Source: Pseudomonadota bacterium (GTDB lineage Bacteria > Pseudomonadota > Gammaproteobacteria > Steroidobacterales > Woeseiaceae). Taken from it: 61,203 bases of DNA. Shown here in pieces: positions 49,718 through 59,341 of this stretch; the stretch's first letter is position 1; every line of letters begins with the position of its first letter. The stretch covers positions 1-61,203 of the forward strand of contig JAQCGO010000010.1 in NCBI GenBank assembly GCA_027618995.1, in the 5' to 3' direction. The translations under genes were made by a program, and so were the position numbers. Below the pieces are notes generated by a model, which did no database searches, had not been told where the DNA came from, and saw only the letters and a program-made list of their open reading frames with translations.

Positions 49718-51808
49718 CTACTGGTAATCGCGCGGAATGGTTTCGGACCAGGACTTTTCGCGCAGCAATGTCCCGTTTTCGCTCAGGCGCCGCGAATACT
49801 CAAAATAAAAATTCTTCAGGTCACTGGAAACACTGGTTTTGCCCTGAAACAGCAATACCCTGCCTTCGAGCTGAATCTCGAGCTCGTGGCTTCCACTGAT
49901 CGAGGTCTTTTCCGGGTGCTTATCCGAGGTTCGGTGCTCAATGCGATTCCGAAAATATTCGGTGCCCCAGGGATAGCGCGTCCCCACACTGTTGCCTGCG
50001 GTCGCCGTTGCATCACCATTTTGCAGATTGCGCTCGACAGTCTCCAGCTCGCCCCAGCCCGAGGCCGTCGCAACATGCAATGACTCATAACCCGTGAGTT
50101 CGTCGTTCTCGACCACGGGCAGGAAGTCCGGCACCCGTTCCTTACCGGGTGGCACAACCGGCAACAGCACATGCGATCCGTCTCGTCCCCCCAGTTGCAG
50201 TGTCGTCGTCATCCGATAGGGCGTCGGCCAGTGCATCGGCCATTGCGCATTGCTGATGGCAATCCGTATGCGATGGCCCTTGGGAAACACCCAGGACGTA
50301 AAGTGCATTTCAATATCGATCGGAAACAGCTCACCCGGAATGATGTCCTCAGGTGCGCGCGCCGAATTGCGATGCGTACCGTTGAACCCGGCGCCCGTCA
50401 CCATTGTGACCGTGCCGTCCGGCGCGACATCGGACAGGCGCACAAACCAGTTCGCCCGTGCTGCATCCGCTGCCACTTGCAGCAGCGCACGTGGCAGGCC
50501 CAGGATCTCCATGTCCGCCGCGAGTGGCTCGGAATCGTAGACCAGCGAGTAGGCGTCGGCAGGACGCTGGTCGTGGGCAACATCGCCCCACCACATCACG
50601 GGTCCACCTGCCTCAACACCGTTGGAGGCGAAGTAGCCGAGCAAGTGTTGCGCGTTCGCAGCAGGTTTTTTCGACAGGCCGTGGTTCGCCTGCGGATAGA
50701 ACGTCTGCGGCTTGATGCGCTCGATCGGCCAGCCATCCTCGTAGCGCCAGCGACCGGGCGCAAACTCGAGGTAGGGACCGGGTGGATGCCAGTTACGGAC
50801 GTAAACCGCGAGCGCCGGCTCGTCCATGATGCCCGTGTCCCTGCCCTTCAACCAGTGATCAAACCAGCGCACGACTTCATGCCGCCACTCGAAGCCGGGC
50901 TCCGGATAGGGATCGCTGGGCCAGGTGTGGCTCCAGGGGCCGATAATCGCTTTCACCGGGGCGCGCACGTTTTGCAGCATGCGCGGCAGGCTGTCGCGAT
51001 AGCCGTCATACCAGCCACCGACATGCATACTGGGTATGCGAATCTGCTGCAACTTGCCGCGCGCCGACTCCCTGTCCCAGAATGGCCCGTCGCGTTGCTG
51101 TTTCTTCCACGTCAGCAGCCAGGGCTCGGTCTCGAATCGGTTCGCGTAATAGGCATCGTCGAAAACGTAGTCCGGCGCCGCCGGCAGCATGTTGTAGAGG
51201 TCCTGCAACATCTCCCAATCGTCGAAGTGGATGATGCCGTCCATGGAGTGCGAGTCGTCCTGGTAGAGGTCTTCGGTCGCATCGACCGCAACGATGGCTT
51301 TCAGCGCGGGCGGGTTGCGCGCGGCCAGCTGGATGGAATTGAAGCCACTCCAGGAAATGCCGAACATGCCGACATTGCCATTCGATCGCTCCAGTTTTGA
51401 CAGCCAGTCGATAATTACTTCGCCATCGTCCAGTTCCTGGTCCGAATACTCGTAGGGAATCAGGCGGCCTTCGCTCCTGCCGGTGCCACGGATATCGACG
51501 CGCGCAACGATGTAGCCGCGCTTTGCGAGATACGCATACAAGGCGTATCGACCGGCGCGCGAATCGTCCTTGCGATAGGGGTCGTACTCGAGCAATACGG
51601 GAAACTTCTCGTTGGCGTTATTCAGGGTACCGGGTACATAGAGGTCGGCCGCGAGTCGCACGCCATCGGGCATGACTATCCAGACTTCCTGTAGCTTGAA
51701 ATCATAGTCGGGTGCCGAAACACTCTCGGCCATGGCCAGCGTCGTTGCCAGCAGCATGCCCGCCAGCGGCAATCGCCTGATCATTCGTCGAAGGTTTTGC
51801 GATTGCAT
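49718..51808 (-). CDS. CocE/NonD family hydrolase, exported
   Basis: A protein of about 696 residues with a signal peptide (PLAGMLLATTLAMA) and an alpha/beta hydrolase domain. DIRGTGRSEG is followed by the nucleophile motif FGISWSGFNSI. The C-terminal beta jelly-roll contains the HRIRIAISNAQWP segment. X-Pro dipeptidyl-peptidase-like domains of this type cleave esters or amides. It is longer than the first CocE protein at 28321 and not closely similar outside the motifs. The start at 51808 lies 9 nt after GGAG; upstream in-frame ATGs at 51817 and 51832 lack such a site. About 110 bp without a recognisable gene separate it from the endonuclease gene. It is divergent from the DUF1704 gene. Confidence 0.85.
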   Translation of the reverse strand: MQSQNLRRMIRRLPLAGMLLATTLAMAESVSAPDYDFKLQEVWIVMPDGVRLAADLYVPGTLNNANEKFPVLLEYDPYRKDDSRAGRYALYAYLAKRGYIVARVDIRGTGRSEGRLIPYEYSDQELDDGEVIIDWLSKLERSNGNVGMFGISWSGFNSIQLAARNPPALKAIVAVDATEDLYQDDSHSMDGIIHFDDWEMLQDLYNMLPAAPDYVFDDAYYANRFETEPWLLTWKKQQRDGPFWDRESARGKLQQIRIPSMHVGGWYDGYRDSLPRMLQNVRAPVKAIIGPWSHTWPSDPYPEPGFEWRHEVVRWFDHWLKGRDTGIMDEPALAVYVRNWHPPGPYLEFAPGRWRYEDGWPIERIKPQTFYPQANHGLSKKPAANAQHLLGYFASNGVEAGGPVMWWGDVAHDQRPADAYSLVYDSEPLAADMEILGLPRALLQVAADAARANWFVRLSDVAPDGTVTMVTGAGFNGTHRNSARAPEDIIPGELFPIDIEMHFTSWVFPKGHRIRIAISNAQWPMHWPTPYRMTTTLQLGGRDGSHVLLPVVPPGKERVPDFLPVVENDELTGYESLHVATASGWGELETVERNLQNGDATATAGNSVGTRYPWGTEYFRNRIEHRTSDKHPEKTSISGSHELEIQLEGRVLLFQGKTSVSSDLKNFYFEYSRRLSENGTLLREKSWSETIPRDYQ

Positions 51809-51911
51809 TGCGGCCATCTCCAGAGGGGCCATAGTATCCGGGTCCGGGTTTCACTTGACAACCGCGCGATTAAACTTCCTGATTGGACGGGTCGTTTTGC
51901 GGAAGTATTTC

Positions 51912-53183
51912 ATGCACGAAAAGGATCGAATTCGATCTGCCGCCGGCTTGCTGTATCGCTCAACGCAAACCATCCGCATATTGACGCACATCGCGTGGCC
52001 GCAAAGCCATCGCGAGCATTTCCTGAAGAACAAGGCTTATAAACTGCCGAAGATCGAATACCCGAGCTTCGATGCAACGGAAACGAGGGCCTGCCTGGCT
52101 GAAGCGCGCGCCCTGATTCATGATGACTCACCTGTTGACCGCTGGCTGAGCAAAACCGCCGACCAGGTCGAATCCGGGGCGCGACTGCTGGGCGCCTGCG
52201 GCAGCGCAGAGTTTTTAGAGCATTCGCGTGCACTCTACGGCGTACCTACCGATGCCCTGCAGGATGAAAGTTCGACGAGCCTTGATCTTGCTAACCGGCT
52301 GAGCAATGTGTTCGAACGGCTCAACCACGTCGAGCTCGGTGCGCCGCCGCCGGCCTGCTACCTGGCGGACTACGTCGCCGAACGCATGTCCGCTGCGGCA
52401 CAGGCCATGTTCGGCGCGGAAGCGCCCGAGGTGCAGGTCGTGGATGAGCTTTCTGCCAACGCTCTGGCCGGCCCGAAGCGCATACGTATCCGGCGTGTCG
52501 CAAGTTTCACCGACAAGGACATCGCGCAGCTGATTCAGCATGAAGTTTATGTGCACGTCGCGACATCCCTGAACGGGATCGCGCAAACGGACCTGCGAAT
52601 TCTTGGCGCCAGTCATCCCGGCTCGACGCGAACCCAGGAAGGCCTCGCAGTATTTGCCGAGTTCATTACCGGTTCGATGGACATCGACCGGTTCCGCCGC
52701 CTCGCCGACCGCGTGCTTGCGATACAAATGGCCATCGATGGTGCAGAGTTCGTCGACGTGTTCCGGTTTTTTCTCGAGCGCGCCGACAGCCCCGAACAGG
52801 CCTTTGAAAACGCACGTCGTGTCTATCGCGGCGGTGACCTGAGAGGCGGTGCGCCCTTTACCAAGGACATCGTCTACCTCGACGGTCTTCTGCGCGTACA
52901 CAATTTCCTGCGCGCCGTGGTTGCCGCTGGCCGCTCGGATTGCCTGCTGTTGTTGTTCTGCGGCAAGCTCGACATCGAAGACATCCCGGTGCTGTGCGAA
53001 CTCTCGGCCATGGGTCTCTGCCGGCTGCCGCGTTTCCTGCCGCCATGGGCCGCAGACCGGCGATTCCTGTTGAGCTACCTCGCCTATTCTTCCTACCTCA
53101 ACAACATTGACCTCGGCCCGATCCGAAAACACTACGCAGGTTTGCTCGAACAGAGCCCCATCGTCGCAATTCCGGCCTCTTGA
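51912..53183 (+). CDS. DUF1704 protein, QEGLA-motif putative metalloprotease
   Basis: A 423-residue protein of the flavohemoglobin expression-modulating QEGLA family. The defining RTQEGLAVFAEF is present and HEVYVH provides a zinc-protease-like HExxxH pair, as in the related MATCAP-type peptidases. Start ATG 51912 follows GCGGAAG; the frame upstream to 51732 is antisense to the CocE N-terminus. It has no signal peptide. It overlaps chrA by 3 bp. The biochemical role in bacteria is not established; peptidase activity is inferred from the motif. Confidence 0.8.
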   Translation: MHEKDRIRSAAGLLYRSTQTIRILTHIAWPQSHREHFLKNKAYKLPKIEYPSFDATETRACLAEARALIHDDSPVDRWLSKTADQVESGARLLGACGSAEFLEHSRALYGVPTDALQDESSTSLDLANRLSNVFERLNHVELGAPPPACYLADYVAERMSAAAQAMFGAEAPEVQVVDELSANALAGPKRIRIRRVASFTDKDIAQLIQHEVYVHVATSLNGIAQTDLRILGASHPGSTRTQEGLAVFAEFITGSMDIDRFRRLADRVLAIQMAIDGAEFVDVFRFFLERADSPEQAFENARRVYRGGDLRGGAPFTKDIVYLDGLLRVHNFLRAVVAAGRSDCLLLLFCGKLDIEDIPVLCELSAMGLCRLPRFLPPWAADRRFLLSYLAYSSYLNNIDLGPIRKHYAGLLEQSPIVAIPAS

Positions 53184-54508
53184 ACCAGCAAGTTCCGTTT
53201 CGTGAAGCATTGCAGGTCTGGATGAAGATCGGCCTGCTGAGTTTTGGCGGCCCGGCCGGCCAGATCGCACTCATGCATCGTATCCTCGTTGAAGAAAAGC
53301 AGTGGGTCGATGAAGACCGATTCCTGCACGCACTCAACTACTGCATGTTGCTACCCGGTCCTGAGGCGCAACAACTCGCTACCTACATTGGCTGGCTGCT
53401 GCATCGCATCAAGGGCGGACTCGCGGCCGGAATACTCTTTATACTGCCCGGCGCGGTTGTCATCCTGCTCTTGAGCATCCTGTACGCCGGCTTTCAGCAA
53501 TTTCCATTGACCCAGGCCATATTCTTCGGCATCAAGGCGGCCGTGCTGGCGGTGGTCATCGAGGCCATACTGCGCATCGGCAAGCGCGCCCTGAAGACGC
53601 GATTCATGTACACGCTTGCGGCCATGTCTTTCCTCGCTATCTTCCTGTTTGACGTCAGCTTTCCCCTGATCATCGCTGCGGCCGGCGTGCTGGGTTTTGC
53701 CGCCAGCCGCCTGCGCCCGCAATGGTTGCCAGCCAGCGCAAACGTTGCAACAGCATCGGACGCCCCCGGCCACGCGCTGCCGCAAACGCAACCGTCCCTG
53801 GCCCGGGCGATCCGGGTCAGCGCCGTGTGCCTGGCTCTCTGGCTGTTGCCGATTGCGGGCCTTGCCGCCTGGCTCGGCACGAACCACGTCTTCGTGCAGG
53901 AAGGCATCTTCTTCAGCAAGATGGCGGTGGTGACCTTCGGTGGCGCTTATGCCGTGCTCGCCTACATGGCGCAGCAGGCCGTCGAAACTTACGGCTGGCT
54001 CGAGCCGGGCGAGATGCTCGACGGCCTCGGGCTCGCTGAAACCACGCCCGGACCTTTGATCATGGTGATGCAGTTCGTCGGCTTCCTCGGCGCCTATCGC
54101 AATCCCGGCGTGCTGGATCCGTTCGTCGCCGGCACGCTCGGTGCCTTGTTCACGACCTGGGTGACCTTCGTGCCGTGCTTCCTCTGGATATTTCTCGGTG
54201 CACCCTCCGTCGAAGCAGTGCGCGGCAATCGTGCGCTGGCCGCTGCGTTGTCGGCGATCACGGCCGCCGTGGTCGGTGTCATTCTCAACCTCGCCATCTG
54301 GTTTGGCCTGCACGTGATGTTCGGCACGGTCAATGAGGTGCCGTTCCTGGGCGCGACCTTGAGCGTTCCCGAGCTCGCGACGCTCGAGACCGGCTCCTTG
54401 TTACTGACTGGTGCGGCACTGCTCGCGATGCTGCGATTTCATGTCGGTATGATTCCGACGCTGGCCGCCTGCGCACTGATTGGCACGGCCTTGCAACTCG
54501 TCCTGTAA
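53180..54508 (+). CDS. chrA: Chromate transporter, ChrA family
   Basis: A 442-residue two-domain CHR permease of the inner membrane, exporting chromate or a similar oxyanion. The N-terminal half has KIGLLSFGGPAGQIALMHR and a LLPGPEAQQLATYIGW block; the second half repeats the pattern with KMAVVTFGGAYAVLAYMAQQ and LAETTPGPLIMVMQFVGFLG. The length is that of the long (LCHR) subfamily. The start is TTG 53180, overlapping the DUF1704 stop. Chromate resistance is likely but not certain; sulfate-related roles are also reported for the family. Confidence 0.93.
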   Translation: MNQQVPFREALQVWMKIGLLSFGGPAGQIALMHRILVEEKQWVDEDRFLHALNYCMLLPGPEAQQLATYIGWLLHRIKGGLAAGILFILPGAVVILLLSILYAGFQQFPLTQAIFFGIKAAVLAVVIEAILRIGKRALKTRFMYTLAAMSFLAIFLFDVSFPLIIAAAGVLGFAASRLRPQWLPASANVATASDAPGHALPQTQPSLARAIRVSAVCLALWLLPIAGLAAWLGTNHVFVQEGIFFSKMAVVTFGGAYAVLAYMAQQAVETYGWLEPGEMLDGLGLAETTPGPLIMVMQFVGFLGAYRNPGVLDPFVAGTLGALFTTWVTFVPCFLWIFLGAPSVEAVRGNRALAAALSAITAAVVGVILNLAIWFGLHVMFGTVNEVPFLGATLSVPELATLETGSLLLTGAALLAMLRFHVGMIPTLAACALIGTALQLVL

Positions 54509-54513
54509 ATCCC

Positions 54514-55248
54514 TTACAGGAATGAAGACCCTTGCAAGGACTGGCCTTCCGGCAAACGGTCGCGAACGGCGTGCAGATCGAATTCGATCTCGAGCTCATC
54601 GGCCACCTGCAACAATCCACCCACCGCACTGAAGGGCACCAGGCCGAAGTCGCTCTGTTTCAGGGTCAACTGACCGCTCACCGCCACACGTTCATCACTT
54701 ACATCGAGTTGCACCGGCACAAGGAACTCCATCGCCATGCCATGCATTGTGATCGACACGCTGAGTTCGGGAGGTTCCGATTGTGCGGATGCAAACTTCG
54801 CGTCCACCCTGACCCAGGGAAACAGCTCCGCCTCGAGCACTTTGCGCATGTTGCTGTAGGTGCCGGCGATATCGTCGCTGGATATTTCTTTCTCCAGTTC
54901 GAGACGCTGGCGATGCTCGGGTTCATCGACCAGCAGGTTCATCAAAGGCATCACGATTTCGGCCCGCGATGCGGACGGATCCGCCGCGAGCTCGACGAAT
55001 CCCTGCACGTCAATACTCGCCACCGCGTGATCGTGACCCAGGTGCGCCATTTTTCCGGCACGCCCGACGCGAATCAGCACGAGTGATTCCTCGCTCCGAA
55101 TACGATAGATGGCGGTCGCCGCCGCTGTTACCGCGGGTTCGACTTTTTCCAGTGGCGGCGCCGATGTTTCACGCTCGTAGGTAATGGGCTGCGCGCAGGC
55201 GGCCAACAGCGCCAACAGGCAAAGACCGAATCTATTCTTTGACGACAA
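54514..55248 (-). CDS. YceI-like lipoprotein
   Basis: A 244-residue protein with lipobox LAAC (about Cys18 from the start at 55248) and a C-terminal YceI-type lipocalin-like domain (IYRIRSEESLVLIRVGRAGK at the start, QSDFGLVPFSAVGGLL near the end). YceI proteins bind isoprenoid lipids. Here the first strand includes AHLGHDHAVAS, as in the subgroup annotated YceI-family with an HDH motif. The TTG at 55248 is favoured because AAAGG lies upstream; ATG 55278 would overlap the M16 gene further. It overlaps the M16 stop region, so translational coupling is likely. Confidence 0.75.
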   Translation of the reverse strand: MSSKNRFGLCLLALLAACAQPITYERETSAPPLEKVEPAVTAAATAIYRIRSEESLVLIRVGRAGKMAHLGHDHAVASIDVQGFVELAADPSASRAEIVMPLMNLLVDEPEHRQRLELEKEISSDDIAGTYSNMRKVLEAELFPWVRVDAKFASAQSEPPELSVSITMHGMAMEFLVPVQLDVSDERVAVSGQLTLKQSDFGLVPFSAVGGLLQVADELEIEFDLHAVRDRLPEGQSLQGSSFL

Positions 55249-57613
55249 TTGTCGTGCCTTTGATGAATGCAGGAATGACATCGAGCACATCCTGCCGGCT
55301 GATCGGGCTCAGTCGGCGCTCCAGTTGTTGAACGGTTTGCGGCTCGCCATACCACAACCATTGCTCTGCCAGCGTCGTCACAAGTTCCGCGTTACTCTGC
55401 GCGGCACTTCTTGCCCTGCCGACAAAGTGTGCCTTTGCCTCCTCGACCTCATCGAGCGTCGGCGGTTCATCAAGCAGCCGATTGAGTTCGCTTCGCAGCA
55501 GTGACTGTAATGCGTCGAGCTTTTCGTGATCGACCCCGGTCGCGAGCGTCAACCAGCCGTTGCTGCCGTTCGATCGATACTCGCTGCCGATCCAGTACGC
55601 GAGACCACGATCCGAGATTGCCGCTTTGCCCAAACGCCCCTCGTAGCCATGGTTCAGGATGTAGAGCAACAGTTGTTGCGCATCGGCGGCAACGTCGGTC
55701 GGCGTCGCGGCGGGTACGATGTAGCCGAGCTGCGCCTGCGCGATTGGCACACCCAGGTTGACCGTCATCTCGCCTGCCTCGAACGAGACCGGCCTGGTCG
55801 CTGCCTTAGCTGCAGACGGCAGTTTTCCAAATGCCTGTTCCAGCAGCAACAGCGTGTCCGCAACATCGACATCGCCACTGACAACGATCAATGCAGGTGT
55901 CGCGCCTGTCACTGGCACGCCGCCATCCGACATGATCCCCGCGAACGCCTGCTCCAGCCGCGTCTCGGGATCAAGCGACGCGACTTCGCTATCGCCGGCA
56001 GCGTCGCCACTACTCGCGAGGCTCGCGAGCACCGCACGCGCATCACGAATAATCTCTGCGAGCATCTGCGGCCGACCACGCAATGACAGCGCCGATTCTC
56101 CGGACGACAACAGCACGTCCAACTGCACCGACGGTGCCAGATCCGTTTGCTGCACGATCACAGGCATGCCACCGCTCAGAGTTTGCATGACGGGCAGCGG
56201 CGTCGGCGTTGTATCAATGGCGCTCGTTGCAGCAACCTGCACTGCCGTTGCAGGCAACTCCACCGGCAGCTCCGCTTGTGTCGCCTGCGGCCGATACCAG
56301 GCAATGCTGCGGCGTTGCGGCAAAAGGTAGCGCGCGGCGACATGTTGTACGTCCCCGGCAGTCACCGCCGCGACACGGTCAGGCAGCGTCAACAGGGAGT
56401 CGAGCGCTCCAAGACCTTCGAACAATGCCAGCTGATGCGCCGCATCCTCAGTCGTTTCGACGTCGTAAGTCATTTGCTCGAGCACATCGTCTATCGCGGC
56501 CGCGAGCCGCTCCTTGCCCAGTGGCTCACGACGCACCGTGGCAATGCGCTTTTCGATGCTGCGTTCGATGTCGGTTTCACTCGCCCCGGCCGGCGCAATA
56601 CCCCCGATAACGAATACATAGTCCTGCGCGCTGGGCGGGAACCAGGTTGTAACTCCCTCCGCGACGCCATCCAGAATAGAGCCCGCAGCTACCTCAGTGC
56701 CCCAGTCGTTCTGGCTAAAGTTGACGCCCGAACTCGCGCCAAGCAAAGACTGCAACACGAGGAACGCCGCGAAATCCGGGCTGCTCGCGGAAGGCGCGCG
56801 CCAGGCGATCTGGAATTGCCGCTCGCCCGCAGCACCGTGCAACACGACACGTCGCTCACCGTTCTGAACAGGTTCGGTCGTGTGCGGCAACGCGGTCGGA
56901 GCCCGGCTCTCAAAGCCGCCGAATAGTTCTTCGATGCGCGCCCGCACCGTTTTGCTGTCGATGTCACCAACCACCGCCAGCACGGCATTCGCCGGATGGT
57001 AGTGGCGCCGGTAAAACTCGACGACATCACTATGCTGCAGGGCTTCAATGTCCGCTTCCCAGCCAATCGTATTGTTGCGGTACGGGTGGCCGAGAAATGA
57101 CAGGAAATTCACGGCGTCGATCAACATCGACGTCGGATCGTTTTCGTACATGTGCATCTCGGCGAGTACGGCGCCGCGCTCGGCGTCCATGTCATCCACG
57201 GAAATTTCGAGACGCGTCATGCGATCGGCCTCGATGCGCAGCAGCAAATCCAGATACTCCTTCGGCACGGTCGCGAAATACGTCGTCTGGTCGATCCAGG
57301 TATAGCCGTGCCATTCCCCGCCACGCGCTGTGATCGAACTGATGAAGCCAGCATCCGGAAAGTTCTCCGCATCGCGAAATGCCATGTGTTCCAGGAAATG
57401 TGCGAGCCCGGTCCTGCCCGTCGTTTCGTCTCGAGCGCCGACCCGGTACAGCATTTGCACACTGGCAACCGGGAAGTTGCGGTCCTCGAGCAGGATTACA
57501 GTCAAGCCATTGTCGAGGCGCTCCACTGCGGCATTGCGCAAATCCAGCGCAGCAGATGCCGGCGAACTGGACAGCAGCAGCAAGAGCGAAAATTTATTGA
57601 TGAGCATGCGCAT
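55232..57613 (-). CDS. M16 family zinc peptidase (pitrilysin/processing-peptidase type)
   Basis: A 793-residue exported peptidase. After a signal peptide (INKFSLLLLLSSSPASA) comes the inverted zinc motif H72-FLE-H76, with the third ligand in AEMHMYEN about 70 residues later. The second half has the M16C fold (QAQLGYIVPAATPT) without an HxxEH motif, so a single chain carries an active and an inactive unit. The start at 57613 opens the signal peptide; a frame extending to 57778 overlaps the divergent M20 gene. It is followed by the YceI-like lipoprotein. Confidence 0.9.
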   Translation of the reverse strand: MRMLINKFSLLLLLSSSPASAALDLRNAAVERLDNGLTVILLEDRNFPVASVQMLYRVGARDETTGRTGLAHFLEHMAFRDAENFPDAGFISSITARGGEWHGYTWIDQTTYFATVPKEYLDLLLRIEADRMTRLEISVDDMDAERGAVLAEMHMYENDPTSMLIDAVNFLSFLGHPYRNNTIGWEADIEALQHSDVVEFYRRHYHPANAVLAVVGDIDSKTVRARIEELFGGFESRAPTALPHTTEPVQNGERRVVLHGAAGERQFQIAWRAPSASSPDFAAFLVLQSLLGASSGVNFSQNDWGTEVAAGSILDGVAEGVTTWFPPSAQDYVFVIGGIAPAGASETDIERSIEKRIATVRREPLGKERLAAAIDDVLEQMTYDVETTEDAAHQLALFEGLGALDSLLTLPDRVAAVTAGDVQHVAARYLLPQRRSIAWYRPQATQAELPVELPATAVQVAATSAIDTTPTPLPVMQTLSGGMPVIVQQTDLAPSVQLDVLLSSGESALSLRGRPQMLAEIIRDARAVLASLASSGDAAGDSEVASLDPETRLEQAFAGIMSDGGVPVTGATPALIVVSGDVDVADTLLLLEQAFGKLPSAAKAATRPVSFEAGEMTVNLGVPIAQAQLGYIVPAATPTDVAADAQQLLLYILNHGYEGRLGKAAISDRGLAYWIGSEYRSNGSNGWLTLATGVDHEKLDALQSLLRSELNRLLDEPPTLDEVEEAKAHFVGRARSAAQSNAELVTTLAEQWLWYGEPQTVQQLERRLSPISRQDVLDVIPAFIKGTTIVVKE

Positions 57614-57667
57614 AACTGCGGCCAATGATACGCTGCTGCGCATCATCCAATACAGCGAAACATCTCT

Positions 57668-59062
57668 ATGCGAACCCCACTGTCTCTGATCGCCGGTCTC
57701 GCAATTTTCCTCACCAGCCAAAGCGCCTGCAGCGCCGAACCGGGCGACGAAATTCCGGCACGCGACATCATGGCGCAATTAATCGCCGTCAATACAGCGC
57801 CCAGCGGCGGCGATGACATTCGACCCGCGGTTGCCCTGCTTGTGCAACACCTTAAGGACGGCGGCTTCGAGGACCAGGACATTGCCGTTCTCGGTCACAA
57901 GGAGAAGCTGCCCAATCTCGTGGTTCGGCTGCGCAGCAAGGCGCCCGCGAGAAAACCCATCCTGCTTATGGCGCATCTCGATGTCGTCGAGGCGCTGCCC
58001 GAAGACTGGACGACGGATCCCTTCACCATGATCGAGAAGGACGGCTATTACTACGGCCGCGGCACGAATGACAACAAAGCCGGTGCCGCGATCCTGATCG
58101 CGAACCTGATTCGCTATAAGAAGGAACAGCAACCATTCGATCGCGACCTGATTGTTTCATTGAATGCGGATGAGGAAACCACAGGCGATGCGATCAAGTG
58201 GCTGCTCAGAGAACATCGGGACCTGGTCGATGCCGAGTTTGCATTGAATGCCGACGGCGGCCCGATCCTGCTCGTCGATGGCAAGCCGATGGCTCTGTTG
58301 TTCGATACCAGCGAAAAAGTGTACGTATCGTTCACGCTGGAAGCACTGGACGCGGGCGGCCACAGCTCAGAGCCGCGCCCCGACAGCGCGATCTCGCGCC
58401 TTGCACGGGCGCTGGTGGACTTGCAGAACCATCAGTTTCCGATCGACCTCAATGACACGACCCGGGCGTTCTTTTCGCAATGGTCCCTGATCGCGCCACC
58501 AGCCGATGCTCCATTGCTCGCAGCTCTGTCCAGCGACAATCCCGATCCGGCCGACCTGGAGCGATTGCCCGACGAGTACTATTACAACGCGCTCGCACGT
58601 ACCACCTGCGTTGCGACCCAGGTCAATGCCGGCCATGCCGAGAATGCGTTGCCGCAATCCGCACGTGCCGTCGTTAACTGCCGGGTACTGCCACAGGCGT
58701 CCGTTGTGGCTACACGTGCGACGCTCGAGGCGATCGCAGCACCTTACAATGTCGACATTCTGGATATGGTGCCGGCGACACCGAGTCCACCCTCGCCGCT
58801 TGACCCGCAGGTGCTTGGACCTGTCACGGCGCTGGCCCGGTCGATGTGGCCCGGCATCGCCGTCATTCCCGAGATGGAAAATGGCGCAACCGATGGCGCG
58901 TACACGCGTAATGCGGGCATACCAACCTATGCGGTGTCCGCAGTCGCCAGAGAGGTCGACGACTATCGTGCACATGGCCGGGACGAACGCATCGGGGTCG
59001 AGGCGTTTCGCGACTCCAGCAACTTCTGGTACGAGCTGGTAAAGACAGTGTCCCTGCCGTGA
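57668..59062 (+). CDS. M20 family metallopeptidase, exported
   Basis: A 464-residue zinc exopeptidase with a signal peptide (LIAGLAIFLTSQSACSA). Metal ligands are H103 and D105 in MAHLDVV, D135 in GRGTNDNK and the DEE cluster at 168-170 in NADEETTG. The lid domain starts near residue 200 (AGGHSSEPR). Late ligand candidates are EMENGATDGAYTR. The family cleaves C-terminal or small-peptide bonds. Divergent from the M16 gene with 54 bp between starts, so the two peptidases probably share a control region. Confidence 0.9.
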   Translation: MRTPLSLIAGLAIFLTSQSACSAEPGDEIPARDIMAQLIAVNTAPSGGDDIRPAVALLVQHLKDGGFEDQDIAVLGHKEKLPNLVVRLRSKAPARKPILLMAHLDVVEALPEDWTTDPFTMIEKDGYYYGRGTNDNKAGAAILIANLIRYKKEQQPFDRDLIVSLNADEETTGDAIKWLLREHRDLVDAEFALNADGGPILLVDGKPMALLFDTSEKVYVSFTLEALDAGGHSSEPRPDSAISRLARALVDLQNHQFPIDLNDTTRAFFSQWSLIAPPADAPLLAALSSDNPDPADLERLPDEYYYNALARTTCVATQVNAGHAENALPQSARAVVNCRVLPQASVVATRATLEAIAAPYNVDILDMVPATPSPPSPLDPQVLGPVTALARSMWPGIAVIPEMENGATDGAYTRNAGIPTYAVSAVAREVDDYRAHGRDERIGVEAFRDSSNFWYELVKTVSLP

Positions 59063-59081
59063 TTGCGTAGCCGCACATCGT

Positions 59082-59225
59082 ATGTCCGGCATTCGCATGA
59101 ACCGGCTCGGCACGCAGAACCTGCGTGGCGATATTTTTGGTGGGGCGACCGCCGCCATCATCGCGCTGCCGCTGGCGCTGGCTTTCGGCGTCGCATCCGG
59201 TGTCGGTCCGATCGCCGGTTTGTAA
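59082..59225 (+). pseudogene. SulP family transporter remnant, N-terminus only
   Basis: From ATG 59082 the frame reads [20 protein letters not shown] then [15 protein letters not shown], the first transmembrane part of SulP anion permeases (normally 500 or more residues), and ends at TAA 59223-59225. The break comes exactly where GLYG would follow. The DNA changes to an unrelated frame, so this is a deletion scar, not a point mutation. Confidence 0.75.
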
Positions 59226-59337
59226 GGAGATCGGGCTCGAGACCTACGATTGCCTGTCGCCGCCTTTAATGGATGCGATCGCGACACACGTGGCGGCGTC
59301 AGCGAAAAAGAAGAAGAAAAAGAAAAAGAAAAAATAG
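59224..59337 (+). pseudogene. C-terminal fragment of an unidentified gene with poly-lysine tail
   Basis: In the frame of ATG 59125 the sequence after the SulP break reads [20 protein letters not shown] and THVAASA, then ten lysines encoded by AAG/AAA to TAG at 59335-59337. It looks like the tail of a protein whose body was deleted. I do not recognise the parent. The AAG/AAA run is low complexity and prone to slippage. Confidence 0.4.
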
Positions 59338-59341
59338 GGTC

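Noticed and set aside
49654..49899. Plus-strand 81-codon frame between the endonuclease and CocE genes
   Set aside because: Most of it is antisense to the CocE C-terminus, and the composition is not protein-like.
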